DNA from: Paraburkholderia agricolaris
Lineage (GTDB): Bacteria; Pseudomonadota; Gammaproteobacteria; Burkholderiales; Burkholderiaceae
Assembly (NCBI RefSeq): GCF_009455635.1
Contig: NZ_QPER01000001.1
Span: 1,178,001 to 1,242,000 of the forward strand
Direction: 5' to 3'
Length of the DNA stretch: 64,000 bases
Positions 50,763 through 58,978 of the stretch are shown in pieces; within the stretch, counting starts at the first letter, position 1, and every line of letters starts with the position of its first letter. The notes beneath the pieces are model-generated. The model searched no databases, was not told where the DNA came from, and saw nothing but the letters and a program-made list of their open reading frames with translations. Position numbers and translations under genes: made by a program.

Positions 50763-53084
50763 ATGGATGTCGAAGTACCATCCAACTACGCTCGGGTAAC
50801 GCAAGCCGCTCGCGGCACCGCACCGACTTCATCAGGCCTGGTTTCGGGACACTCGTCGAAGAGACTATCTCCACGTGCGGGTTTGCTTGAAAAGTGCAGC
50901 GCGTTTCTTGACCGGATACTGGGACGTGTGTCGATCCAGGAGTCGAAGTCTGTCGTTCCCCGTATTCCGCTTTCCGAATGCTGCGCGAAAATCGATCAAT
51001 GGGCCGCCGACCTCGAGGTTCCCGACGGCGAGTTTCGCGCGCCCGCGGCGGTGCTCATCAAGCACGCACTTTACTCATCGGATCTCGAGCTGGATCTGAC
51101 GCCATACGGCGTGCTGGCGCTGCCTGCCGAAGTCGCCGTTGCACTGTCGGGAAAGCGCGTCCTTTACGGGCCGATTCTTTGCGGTTCGGCTAGCACACCG
51201 CTGACGGCGACGCTGCTGCGTGCCCGCTTCGACGCTCACATAAAAGCCTGGGTTGCGTGCTCGCGAGCGGAGATTTGCGAGCAGCGAGCAGTGGCTGCCA
51301 GACGGATCGGCGCTTTCCTCGACAACCCAAACACGGACGTCCTCGACCTCCGGCGGCTCTCCCTGCTCTCGTTGCCGCCGCAACTCGGCGCGCTCGACGA
51401 GCTATGCCGGCAGACCGGACACAAACCGCTGCGGCAACTCGTCATCTACTGGAACAAGCTGAACGTGCTACCGGATTCGATCGGCATGCTGCGCGATCTC
51501 GAGGTTCTCGACGCCTCGTATAACGAAATCACAACGGTATCCGAGTCGATTGTCCGGCTCGACAAACTGCGCAGTGTCGATCTGACGAGAAATGGCCTGA
51601 AGTCGCTGCCGGGTGCGTTGTGCGCGCTACCGGCTCTGACGCGCCTGTGCCTTACGCAAAATGGCATCAGTGCATTGGGAGACGGGATCGGCCAGTTGGC
51701 GACGTTACAGGAACTCGACATCAGTGACAATCCGCTGGCCGACCTGTCACCCGGGTTCGGATTGTTATGCGCGCTGCACATCCTGAACGGTTCCAGAACA
51801 CGTATCAGGTCGTTACCGGATACGTTTGTCAATCTGGTGTCCTTGCGCGTTCTTAAGCTGGTGGACACGCCACTCGAATCGTTGCCTGAGCAATTCGGAA
51901 AATTGACTGCGCTCGAACAGGTCGATCTGTCCGAAAGCAACCTCGCCGTAGTACCTGAATCGATCGGGGGGCTGTCCAAGCTGCGTTTTCTCGCGCTAAA
52001 TCTCAATCCGCTTATTTGTTTGCCGTCCTCGATCGGCGAATTGTCCGAATCATGCCTGATATACGCGTCTCCCGAGCATTTCGTGCCGGAGGAAAAAGAG
52101 CGCTTGGAGAGCAATACAGGGGCCGGTCCGCGCGTGCGGTTCGGCAAGCCTTCTGACGAACAGAACGGGCGTACCGAACGCGGCTTGCAGGCGGCACTGA
52201 AGATGTGGCTGCCGGCACTGCAAGCGCAAAGCGACGAAGGAAAATGGAGACTATTTCTGGACACGCCATACTGGCGCGACTTCGCCGAGTTGCTGACCCG
52301 TCTCAAGGAGACGGCCGAGGCACGTGTGCCGGCCACGCGCGCGCAACTCGCGACGCGCGTGTCGAACGTCGTCGATGCGTTGGCGGTATCGGCGACGCTT
52401 CGGGTCACCGTGTTCGATATCGCGCGCGAGGCACTGGGACAGTGTGGCGACCGCGTCGGCTACGGGCTGCAAATGATCGAATTTGCCGTGCTCAATGCCC
52501 AGGCCGAATCGGGCGATCTCGATACGGTCGCGCTGGTCACAACGGGCCGGCAAATGTGCCTGCAGTCCGAACTGACGCGCATTGTCATCGAGAAACTGCA
52601 AACGCTGAGCGACAAGGAAACAGTAGAGACGTACCTCGGCTATCAGGTCCGGTTGAGAGAACTTGGCGTGGATCTGCCGGGCGGTGCGCCGGGCATGAAC
52701 CACTGGGCAACATCAGGGCTCACCAACGAGGACATCGAAATCGCCGGTGCGAGGTTGAAAGCGCTGTCGCTCGATGGCAATGAGCAGATGAAGGTCTTCC
52801 TGCGCGATTATGGCCCACTGAAGGCGTACGTCGAGCGTGTGTTCAAGGCGGAGCTCAGTGAGGTAGACGCGTTGTTCCGCGACGAGGGTGAAAGGCTCGC
52901 TGTGCGGCCTGACGAGATGAGCTATGCCGCGTACGACAAACTTGCGCGCGGTTACATTGAGCGCAAGGAGCGCGCATGGCTCGATAAACGCAACGAACTG
53001 ATTGATGCAGTCGTCGCGGACGCGAAGGCATCCGCAGCCGAAGCCGCGACGACCGCAAGCACGGGCGGCGGGTTGAACGATTGA
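50763..53084 (+). CDS. type III effector: leucine-rich-repeat NEL-family E3 ubiquitin ligase (IpaH/NopM-like)
   Basis: The ATG at 50763 has GGAG 8 bases upstream; an in-frame GTG at 50616 would add 49 Arg-rich residues and is less likely. The 773 residues comprise a Ser/Thr-rich N-terminus, a helical domain (about 70-190) and LRRs (about 193-430) with LP-type positions at 236, 259, 282, 305, 328, 351, 374, 397 and 420, an exact 23-residue period. The C-terminal domain (about 475-745) is helical. It has KWRLFLDTPYWRDFAELLTRL, and in REALGQCGDRVGYGL the CxD motif, Cys561 and Asp563, which is the catalytic signature of the NEL E3 ligase domain of IpaH, SspH and NopM. It should ubiquitinate host proteins after injection. 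The LRR selects the target. Confidence 0.88.
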   Translation: MDVEVPSNYARVTQAARGTAPTSSGLVSGHSSKRLSPRAGLLEKCSAFLDRILGRVSIQESKSVVPRIPLSECCAKIDQWAADLEVPDGEFRAPAAVLIKHALYSSDLELDLTPYGVLALPAEVAVALSGKRVLYGPILCGSASTPLTATLLRARFDAHIKAWVACSRAEICEQRAVAARRIGAFLDNPNTDVLDLRRLSLLSLPPQLGALDELCRQTGHKPLRQLVIYWNKLNVLPDSIGMLRDLEVLDASYNEITTVSESIVRLDKLRSVDLTRNGLKSLPGALCALPALTRLCLTQNGISALGDGIGQLATLQELDISDNPLADLSPGFGLLCALHILNGSRTRIRSLPDTFVNLVSLRVLKLVDTPLESLPEQFGKLTALEQVDLSESNLAVVPESIGGLSKLRFLALNLNPLICLPSSIGELSESCLIYASPEHFVPEEKERLESNTGAGPRVRFGKPSDEQNGRTERGLQAALKMWLPALQAQSDEGKWRLFLDTPYWRDFAELLTRLKETAEARVPATRAQLATRVSNVVDALAVSATLRVTVFDIAREALGQCGDRVGYGLQMIEFAVLNAQAESGDLDTVALVTTGRQMCLQSELTRIVIEKLQTLSDKETVETYLGYQVRLRELGVDLPGGAPGMNHWATSGLTNEDIEIAGARLKALSLDGNEQMKVFLRDYGPLKAYVERVFKAELSEVDALFRDEGERLAVRPDEMSYAAYDKLARGYIERKERAWLDKRNELIDAVVADAKASAAEAATTASTGGGLND

Positions 53085-53276
53085 CGCTACCGCGTGCGGC
53101 AGAGCACCGAGAAGGCTCCAGGCGGATAGGTCGGATATGGAACCGGCGTGTACTCGTTGTTACTTACCCGTTGACCAGTATGAATTGGATGCAACGGGTG
53201 AAGCGGTTTTTCCTTGAGGAGCGTTTGCCATTACGGGAATTTTTTCTGCTTCATTCCTTTTGAGGAGCAATGAACC

Positions 53277-55511
53277 ATGGTGACGAATTCCACTTCGGCT
53301 GTATCCAGATACGCGGGTGCCAATATTCCGATCGCGAAGGTATTCGTCGAAAGTCAGCAGCCGATGCGGCAGATCGACGATTTCGACGAGGAATTTTCGA
53401 CTGAGTTTGCTACCGACAACTCCGACGTGGCTCCACATATCCAGGTTGGTGAGGAGCCGGTAGACTTTTCGAAGAAGCAGCCTGAGCAAAGCGCGGCGGA
53501 CTATCTTAAAGAGGTTCTCGCGGAAAAGTCGCTGTGCTCCGGACTTGATCAGGATGAAGTAAAAAGTTTGTGCCGGCTGGTTTGCAATAATCTGACGAAC
53601 GACGGCGTAATGGGTCGGGCGCTTTATCATCTGGGAGAAACGACGCATGAGAAAAAAGGGCAGTTGAAACTAAACGACCCCACTTCATGGATCAGAATTA
53701 CGCCGACCGAAGAGGGGTTTCTTGTGCACAAGACGGTTGTCGCTGCCACGATATCCGTAACTGGAAAAGACGGAAAACTGGAAAATGAGGGGTACCACGA
53801 TGGCGCTGCCGCGAAAATAGATTTCCGGGTCTACTTTCATTACTCCCAGAGCAATGCGGCGACGCATGCATTGAAGACGCTGCTCGGTGTCGAAACCAGC
53901 GCAAAGTACCTAGGGGGCGCATACCCCGTGAGCCTGGATGTCGAAACGCGTTCGGCGGATTACCGGGAGTCGATTACTTCGCACAAGGCCACCATTTGGC
54001 ATTTCCTCGCTAATTTCTTCGCGCAGCTATTCGATGCGCCACGCAGCTACCTCTCCACGGCCAGCAGTGCTGCGTACAAGGAAATGGACGAAACGCGCCA
54101 CCCGCAAATACCGCTGTCCGCCGGCGGCACAAGTAGATCCACGCTGCTTCTTAACGACAAGCATGTGCAAATAGCGCCGATTCATGCGGACGCGCTCATC
54201 GCCTGCGGACTCTCGCCGGATGCCTACTCATTGGCCGATCAGAAGAGCAGGGCTTCCGACCTGGATAAACTCCGTACTCGCAATGAACAAAAGAGATCAA
54301 CGCTGGAGCTTTGTGAGGATGCCCAGAAAAAAATCAACGAGATCTTTGACAAAGCACTGGAAAGCGATCCTGATTTTCAGCACGAGATAAAAAAGCTTAA
54401 AGGTCTTGAAGAGAAAAAGAAGCGTGACCGAGTCGGCACTGGCCCAGGCGCTTTTTCTGAACAGGAGTTCAAGGAGACTATCCTCGGTCTGCCGAGCGCA
54501 AAAGGCCGCTCGGAAGCCGACATAACCACTTACATGGAGAAGATAAAGGACGAAGCGGGAGATGGCTGTGGAATGAAGATGATCTACGACTGTATCAGGC
54601 GGGCAGGGCCTATTTCTCATCCATCTGGAGGAAAGGATAGCGCTGCCTCGACGTCTCATGAAACGCATGTGAGCAATCTGGTCGTCAATTTAGACAAGAA
54701 AATTCGGAGTCTTGAAGAAGACGTCAATGACACAGGGAATGATGATATCAAGGAGCAGGCGGATAAAGTGGCCAAGATGGAAAATAAAATCCGTCTTGAT
54801 ACCAACCTGACAAGACCGGTCAAGCAAGCGGAAAAGGTCCTTGAAAGATTAAAAAAAGAACTGCATAACAAGACCAGACTCTTTGATCTCGAGTTTTCAA
54901 GGCGACGTGAAGCTGATTCGGATTGTGCGATGCGTGCATTGGTAGACAGCCTTGCGCCGCAAGCGCATGTTGCCGAATTGAAGCGCGTGCGTCTGGATGG
55001 TAATGGCCACAGTCAGATACCCCATACGCCTGCCGCAATGTTGATGTACGCAATGCGTCGGGCAGACAATGCCTTGCAATCCCTAGATGTTACGGCGCGA
55101 AACGCTAGCGCCGAGGCAAGACATGAGCAGCTTGAAACTGCTGCCCAGGCTATCGTCAAAACGATGGCGAATGAGACGGATAAGCGTGTACTCTACAACG
55201 AAGTGATTACCGCCGTGGCTATCTCCTTCCGGGCCGATACGGTCGCCTCGCGAGAACATAATGTCAGGCATTGCGAAGTCTCGGAAATCTGCAAATCAAA
55301 TTTTGCAAATGGCCAGAACCTGCTGAAACTGTTTGCCAATGCGCTCGATGCAGCGCAATACAAAAAAGACACGGACGATTTGATGAAACTGCAGCGGCTT
55401 GAGTACAATCATGATCCGAAAGACAGAGACGCCAGAGACGTATTACGCAAAAAATTCGGCTCACTGGAGCCGCCGCCCGGATCGGTGGCCAGCATGGCAC
55501 AGCTGATGTGA
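53277..55511 (+). CDS. putative type III effector, 744 residues, coiled-coil rich (no recognised family)
   Basis: The start at 53277 follows GAGGAG. It begins MVTNSTSAVSRYAGANIPIAK, Ser/Thr-rich as expected of a secretion signal. The first 250 residues look globular; from about 340 to 420 and 480 to 560 the sequence is strongly charged and heptad-like (DLDKLRTRNEQKRSTLELC, AKMENKIRLDTNLTRPVKQ), indicating coiled coils. There are no membrane segments and no catalytic motif I can name. Base composition is unlike the surroundings: 54841-54900 has 19 G+C of 60, and 54301-54360 has 28 of 60. This points to recent acquisition. It has no adjacent chaperone of its own. Confidence 0.65.
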   Translation: MVTNSTSAVSRYAGANIPIAKVFVESQQPMRQIDDFDEEFSTEFATDNSDVAPHIQVGEEPVDFSKKQPEQSAADYLKEVLAEKSLCSGLDQDEVKSLCRLVCNNLTNDGVMGRALYHLGETTHEKKGQLKLNDPTSWIRITPTEEGFLVHKTVVAATISVTGKDGKLENEGYHDGAAAKIDFRVYFHYSQSNAATHALKTLLGVETSAKYLGGAYPVSLDVETRSADYRESITSHKATIWHFLANFFAQLFDAPRSYLSTASSAAYKEMDETRHPQIPLSAGGTSRSTLLLNDKHVQIAPIHADALIACGLSPDAYSLADQKSRASDLDKLRTRNEQKRSTLELCEDAQKKINEIFDKALESDPDFQHEIKKLKGLEEKKKRDRVGTGPGAFSEQEFKETILGLPSAKGRSEADITTYMEKIKDEAGDGCGMKMIYDCIRRAGPISHPSGGKDSAASTSHETHVSNLVVNLDKKIRSLEEDVNDTGNDDIKEQADKVAKMENKIRLDTNLTRPVKQAEKVLERLKKELHNKTRLFDLEFSRRREADSDCAMRALVDSLAPQAHVAELKRVRLDGNGHSQIPHTPAAMLMYAMRRADNALQSLDVTARNASAEARHEQLETAAQAIVKTMANETDKRVLYNEVITAVAISFRADTVASREHNVRHCEVSEICKSNFANGQNLLKLFANALDAAQYKKDTDDLMKLQRLEYNHDPKDRDARDVLRKKFGSLEPPPGSVASMAQLM

Positions 55512-55713
55512 TTCGGGCGTCGACATGCACGGCAAGCATCCGAATCAGGCGCTCAGAAAGATGAACCGGTGCGGCCCCTCTTGCAACGCAAGATATACCC
55601 ACCGGCCAGATGGCCGACTTCCCACGCCGTTGCGCGCATGGGAACTTCGCCGGTCACGCCGTTACTGAATGCCGGCGTGGCGCCACTTTTCAAAATAAAA
55701 GGCACGCAAGGAG

Positions 55714-55737
55714 TTCGTGTCGCGTGATCGCGATTCG
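55714..55737 (+). promoter_or_regulatory. perfect TTCG-N16-TTCG (hrpII-type) box upstream of the regulator gene
   Basis: TTCG at 55714-55717 and 55734-55737 are separated by exactly 16 bases, the hrpII box arrangement of Ralstonia-type hrp regulons. It lies only 35 bases before the ATG at 55773, closer than is usual for this class. So either the start codon is further down, the box has another role, or the match is chance. Confidence 0.35.
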
Positions 55738-55772
55738 ATTTAAAAGAGGTCTTTGCTTTCCGGAAACACAAA

Positions 55773-56468
55773 ATGAATCGGGTCTTGTTTGCCGAAGAAA
55801 ATCTCCGCATCGGGCAGGCCGTGGCCGACTATTTGCGGCCATTCAGCTTCAATACCAGAATTGCGTCGAATTGCGACCAGACACTGTTTTTTTTCAGGTC
55901 GTTCCAGCCGGACATTATCGTAGTGAACCAGCATTTGCCGACCGGTGGCGCACTTGAAATTTGCCGCCAGATTCGCCGGGTCGGCGATACCCCGATCCTG
56001 ATCGTCGGACGCGGAGACGAGCCGTTCGAAAGCGTGTGTGGACTCGAAGTCGGCGCGGACGGCTATGTTGCAAGTCCGCTGGAGCCGCGGGTATTGCTCG
56101 CGTGGGTGCGGGCGCTGTTGCGCCGCGCCGCGGGAAAGGTCCACTCGCAAGCCGGCGAGGACATCGTGTATGGCAACCTGCGGATCGTGCCGACCCAACA
56201 TGCGGCATATTGGCACGACAAGCGTTTGCGGATCACGCCACGCCATTTCGAGCTACTACTCATACTCGCGCGCAGCGCCGGCCAGGTCGTGTCTCGCGAA
56301 CAGATCGTGCGCGAGATGCGCGGCCTGCCGTTCGACTGCTTCGACCGCTCAGTGGACATGGCCGTTTTCCGGCTGCGAAAATGCGTAGGCGACGCGGCCA
56401 GTGAGCCGAGGAAGATCCGGACCGAGCGCGGCCGTGGCTATGTGCTCTGTCCGCAGTCGTGGGACTGA
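55773..56468 (+). CDS. OmpR-type regulator with degenerate receiver (HrpG-like)
   Basis: This 231-residue protein has an N-terminal receiver fold (1-120) and a C-terminal OmpR/PhoB winged helix (about 130-231: RLRITPRHFELLLILARSAGQVVSREQIV, FDRSVDMAVFRLRKCVG, RTERGRGYVL). The phosphorylation site is lost: the usual Asp of the beta-3 end is Asn52 (PDIIVVNQHLPTGG), and the conserved Lys is Ser101 (ADGYVASPLEP). It therefore probably works without phosphotransfer. Its place between effectors and the secretion operon, plus the OmpR type, make it a candidate master regulator analogous to HrpG. It is convergent with sctF. Confidence 0.82.
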   Translation: MNRVLFAEENLRIGQAVADYLRPFSFNTRIASNCDQTLFFFRSFQPDIIVVNQHLPTGGALEICRQIRRVGDTPILIVGRGDEPFESVCGLEVGADGYVASPLEPRVLLAWVRALLRRAAGKVHSQAGEDIVYGNLRIVPTQHAAYWHDKRLRITPRHFELLLILARSAGQVVSREQIVREMRGLPFDCFDRSVDMAVFRLRKCVGDAASEPRKIRTERGRGYVLCPQSWD

Positions 56469-56529
56469 CGGAACCGCACCGCCTTCGGATGCACAAGCCG
56501 CCCGCTGCGGCGCGGATGCCTGGACGGCA

Positions 56530-56778
56530 TCATGCAGCCTTCTGGATAATGCCCTTTAGCGTGTCGCCGATCTCCTTCACGATAGTCGAATCGAGCTGAA
56601 CGAGCATCGACCACGATTGCAGCTTCTGTTGCATCAACAACATATCCTTTTGAGTGGGCTCGGGCCCGAGCTGGCTGAGGGCGTTCTGCAGATCGGTTTC
56701 GGTCTGGTCGACAGAGGTGCCTATCACGTTGGCGAAACCGCCGATGCTAATTGAGTTTGACGAGCTAAAGTTCGGCAT
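56530..56778 (-). CDS. sctF: type III secretion needle protein SctF
   Basis: This 82-residue protein is predicted to polymerise into the needle. After a Ser/Asn/Ile N-terminus it has the needle layout of two helices around a PxxP-type turn: TETDLQNALSQLGPEPTQKD, then MLLMQQKLQSWSMLVQLDSTIVKEIGDTLKGIIQKA. The C-terminal half, with conserved Gln-Lys-Leu and the terminal lysine-alanine, matches YscF/EscF-type needles. GGAG lies 8 bases before the ATG. It is last in the leftward operon sctD-yscE-like-sctF. Confidence 0.78.
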   Translation of the reverse strand: MPNFSSSNSISIGGFANVIGTSVDQTETDLQNALSQLGPEPTQKDMLLMQQKLQSWSMLVQLDSTIVKEIGDTLKGIIQKAA

Positions 56779-56812
56779 GGGGTTGGTCTCCGTAACAAAA
56801 AAACGCGAACGC

Positions 56813-57064
56813 TCAGTGCTGCCTGGGGCCGGCGACGAGCAACACCGCGCGTGCCGCCTCGGTGGCCTTGCGCAACGCGAGCAGATGTTTGAACGTGTCC
56901 GGCGGCGATTTTTTGCGCAAGGCCTGTTCGATGCGTTGCGCGATATCGTTGATCTGGGCGCGCAGCATCTGCGCGTGTGCGAGACCGTCGGGCATCGACA
57001 GTCTGTCTTCGAGTTCGGTCATTGCACGCGGCTCGTGGCTGCGCTCAGCAGGAAAAGAAGTCAT
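56813..57064 (-). CDS. YscE-family needle co-chaperone
   Basis: This 83-residue helical-hairpin protein matches YscE, which with YscG keeps the needle subunit soluble. The pattern is MTELEDRL...INDIAQRIEQALRKKSPPDTFKHLLALRKATEAARAVLLVAG, closely following YscE (MTQLEEQL... ALESAIAIIHYVAG). The ATG at 57064 overlaps the sctD stop (ATGA), so the pair is coupled; an internal ATG at 57022 gives the minimal YscE length. It is followed by sctF after 34 bases. A YscG-like partner is not visible in this window. Confidence 0.72.
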   Translation of the reverse strand: MTSFPAERSHEPRAMTELEDRLSMPDGLAHAQMLRAQINDIAQRIEQALRKKSPPDTFKHLLALRKATEAARAVLLVAGPRQH

Positions 57065-58458
57065 CGTTGCACCATCAGGGTACGGGGGGAATCGAAGACG
57101 ATGCGGTCCGGCTCGATTGCTTTCAGGTGCCATCCGCTATAGATGCCGCCCGGTGCGACGATCGTGCCATCCGCCGTCATGATGTAGGGATTGTTACCAC
57201 CCACCACCGAGCGGATCGCGAACGGTAACGGATTGCTCGAGTAGCCGGCGGTGTCGCCGGTGCCGGGAAGGCGCGCAAGGAAGGCGACGCGATTGCGATA
57301 GTGAGCGTCGAGTTGCTGAAGCACATCGTTGACCGACGCCTGCCGCCCATCGGGAATGTTGCCTCCGACCACGATCCGCTGGCCGTCCCATTGCGCATTC
57401 GCATGCGTGAAGCCGGCCGCGACCAGCGCGTCGTCGGTACGCTTCACAATGTCGTCGGGGTAGTCGATCGTGCCGGTCTCGATCAGAAAATCGGGCAGCG
57501 CGCTGCGTAGACGCTGTGTCACCGCTTCGACCTGGCCTGGATTCAACGCGGCGCCCGTCAGCGTGATGACACGTTGTTCGTCGTAATCGAGGCTCAGTAG
57601 CGGCGCGTACGAGTCCAGCAGCGAGCGCGTGATGTTCCTGATGTCGTCGCCGGTCAGCACGTTCAGCGCGGGGCGCGGCGTGACTCGCGAAAGCTGGTTG
57701 GCGAGGTCGTCGTAGCTGTCACGGTCCGGCACCCGGCCTGACACCACAAACACGCCGTCCGCGCGACGCGACACGCGCAAGCCGGACCATCGGGGCGCGG
57801 CGAGAATTGCGGCGAGCGGGGTGGGCGTTACCGGTGGAGCGGGTCTCGCCGGCGGCGCGATCTTCACGGCTGATGCTCTGGCGGAGGTCGGCATGGGCGC
57901 GGCGCGCAGTAACTGCGTGAGCGACGGAAGCCGCGGCGTCAGCAGGCATGCCAGCCCCAGCAGCAAGCTCGCAAGCAAGGCGTGACGCCGTGTCGCGGTG
58001 GGTTTGCGGCGCGGCGGCAAAGGCCGGCTCTCGGCGTCCGCCGGCTTGCTGCGCTGGCCGTCCGCTGGCGTACTGCCGCTCGCGCCTACGGCCACTTGCT
58101 GCCAGTGTGTCGCGTCCTTGATCTCGCTGCCGCCCGGCGCGATAGCGAGCCATACGTCGTCGCCGAGGCGGAGCGCGAGTGGCATGGGTATCCATGCGCG
58201 AGGAGCCGGCGCGTCGCCATGCACGTCGCTTGCGTCGGCGTGCACCAGCACATCCCAACCGTCGGTGCGCGAGCGCAATTCGGCGTGGCGCGGCGCAATC
58301 GACGCGTCGGCGAGCAGGATGTCGTTGCTGTCGCCCTGGCCAATGCATACTACCTGCGCGCCGCCACGCGCCGGCAACGGCACGCGTGAACCTGCATGAA
58401 TACCTGAGGCGATATGCAGTTCTTCCAGGGCGTGCGAAGTGGTATCGTCGCTATTCAT
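57061..58458 (-). CDS. sctD: type III secretion inner-membrane ring protein SctD
   Basis: This 465-residue single-pass protein forms the outer part of the inner-membrane ring. It has an N-terminal cytoplasmic FHA-like domain (about 8-120: VVCIGQGDSNDILLADASIAPRHAELR), a linker and a membrane helix at about 170-190 (RHALLASLLLGLACLLTPRLP). A periplasmic region with BON/ring-building domains follows (WSGLRVSRRADGVFVVSGRVPDRDSYDDL onward), ending with a Gly-rich PYIMTADGTIVAPGGIYSGW segment. The start at 58458 is just 29 bases from the divergent STAS gene start. It is first of a leftward operon with the YscE-like gene and sctF. Confidence 0.85.
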   Translation of the reverse strand: MNSDDTTSHALEELHIASGIHAGSRVPLPARGGAQVVCIGQGDSNDILLADASIAPRHAELRSRTDGWDVLVHADASDVHGDAPAPRAWIPMPLALRLGDDVWLAIAPGGSEIKDATHWQQVAVGASGSTPADGQRSKPADAESRPLPPRRKPTATRRHALLASLLLGLACLLTPRLPSLTQLLRAAPMPTSARASAVKIAPPARPAPPVTPTPLAAILAAPRWSGLRVSRRADGVFVVSGRVPDRDSYDDLANQLSRVTPRPALNVLTGDDIRNITRSLLDSYAPLLSLDYDEQRVITLTGAALNPGQVEAVTQRLRSALPDFLIETGTIDYPDDIVKRTDDALVAAGFTHANAQWDGQRIVVGGNIPDGRQASVNDVLQQLDAHYRNRVAFLARLPGTGDTAGYSSNPLPFAIRSVVGGNNPYIMTADGTIVAPGGIYSGWHLKAIEPDRIVFDSPRTLMVQR

Positions 58459-58487
58459 GAGGTCGGAGACAGAACAAGGAGAACGAT

Positions 58488-58838
58488 ATGGCACACCGTG
58501 ACGTACTGAGCACCACGCTCGAGCATCGAGGCGACGCGCTCGTTGTGACGCTCGTGGGCCGGCTCGACAGCAGCGTAGCCGAGAATTTGCATCAGATGCT
58601 GCGCGACGCGATCGTGCCCACCGTGCGGCGCCTCGTGATCGACTTGAACGGGCTCGACTACATCAACTCGGCGGGCTTGCGCATCGTGCTGATGGTCGGC
58701 AAGCAGATTCACGGCGCCGAAGGCCGTGTGATTTTCGTCGGCCTGCACGGCATCGTCGAGGAAGTGTTCGGCACGTGTGGCTTTCTGATTATCTTCGACA
58801 CCGCGCCCTCGCTCGAAGCCGCGCTCGGCGCACCCTGA
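58488..58838 (+). CDS. STAS-domain anti-sigma factor antagonist (SpoIIAA/BtrV-like)
   Basis: This 116-residue single STAS domain has an EHRGDALVVTLVGRLDSSVAENL opening and the phosphoacceptor loop DLNGLDYINSAGLRIVLM, in which Ser61 would be phosphorylated by an anti-sigma kinase and dephosphorylated by a PP2C phosphatase. AAGGAG lies 7 bases before the ATG. It lies inside the type III cluster, divergent from sctD and convergent with sctV. With the SpoIIE-type phosphatase at 63652 it forms two parts of a partner-switching module; the kinase and sigma factor are not visible here. Confidence 0.85.
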   Translation: MAHRDVLSTTLEHRGDALVVTLVGRLDSSVAENLHQMLRDAIVPTVRRLVIDLNGLDYINSAGLRIVLMVGKQIHGAEGRVIFVGLHGIVEEVFGTCGFLIIFDTAPSLEAALGAP

Positions 58839-58978
58839 CGCGCGGCGCGCCAGCCATGCAGCCTCACGCCGACTCCGGGCGGACCTTGGGGGGAGCGGGC
58901 GTAGAAGCGGGCGTCGTTGCATGAGATTGGCCGGGCGGCGGGTGGTGGCCTGTAGCAATTCAACTTGGTCGAGGTCCA

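Noticed and set aside
53085..53276. Possible small gene or hrpII box ahead of the 744-residue protein
   Set aside because: A 60-codon frame lacks a ribosome site and motif, and no TTCG-N16-TTCG pair occurs in this stretch.
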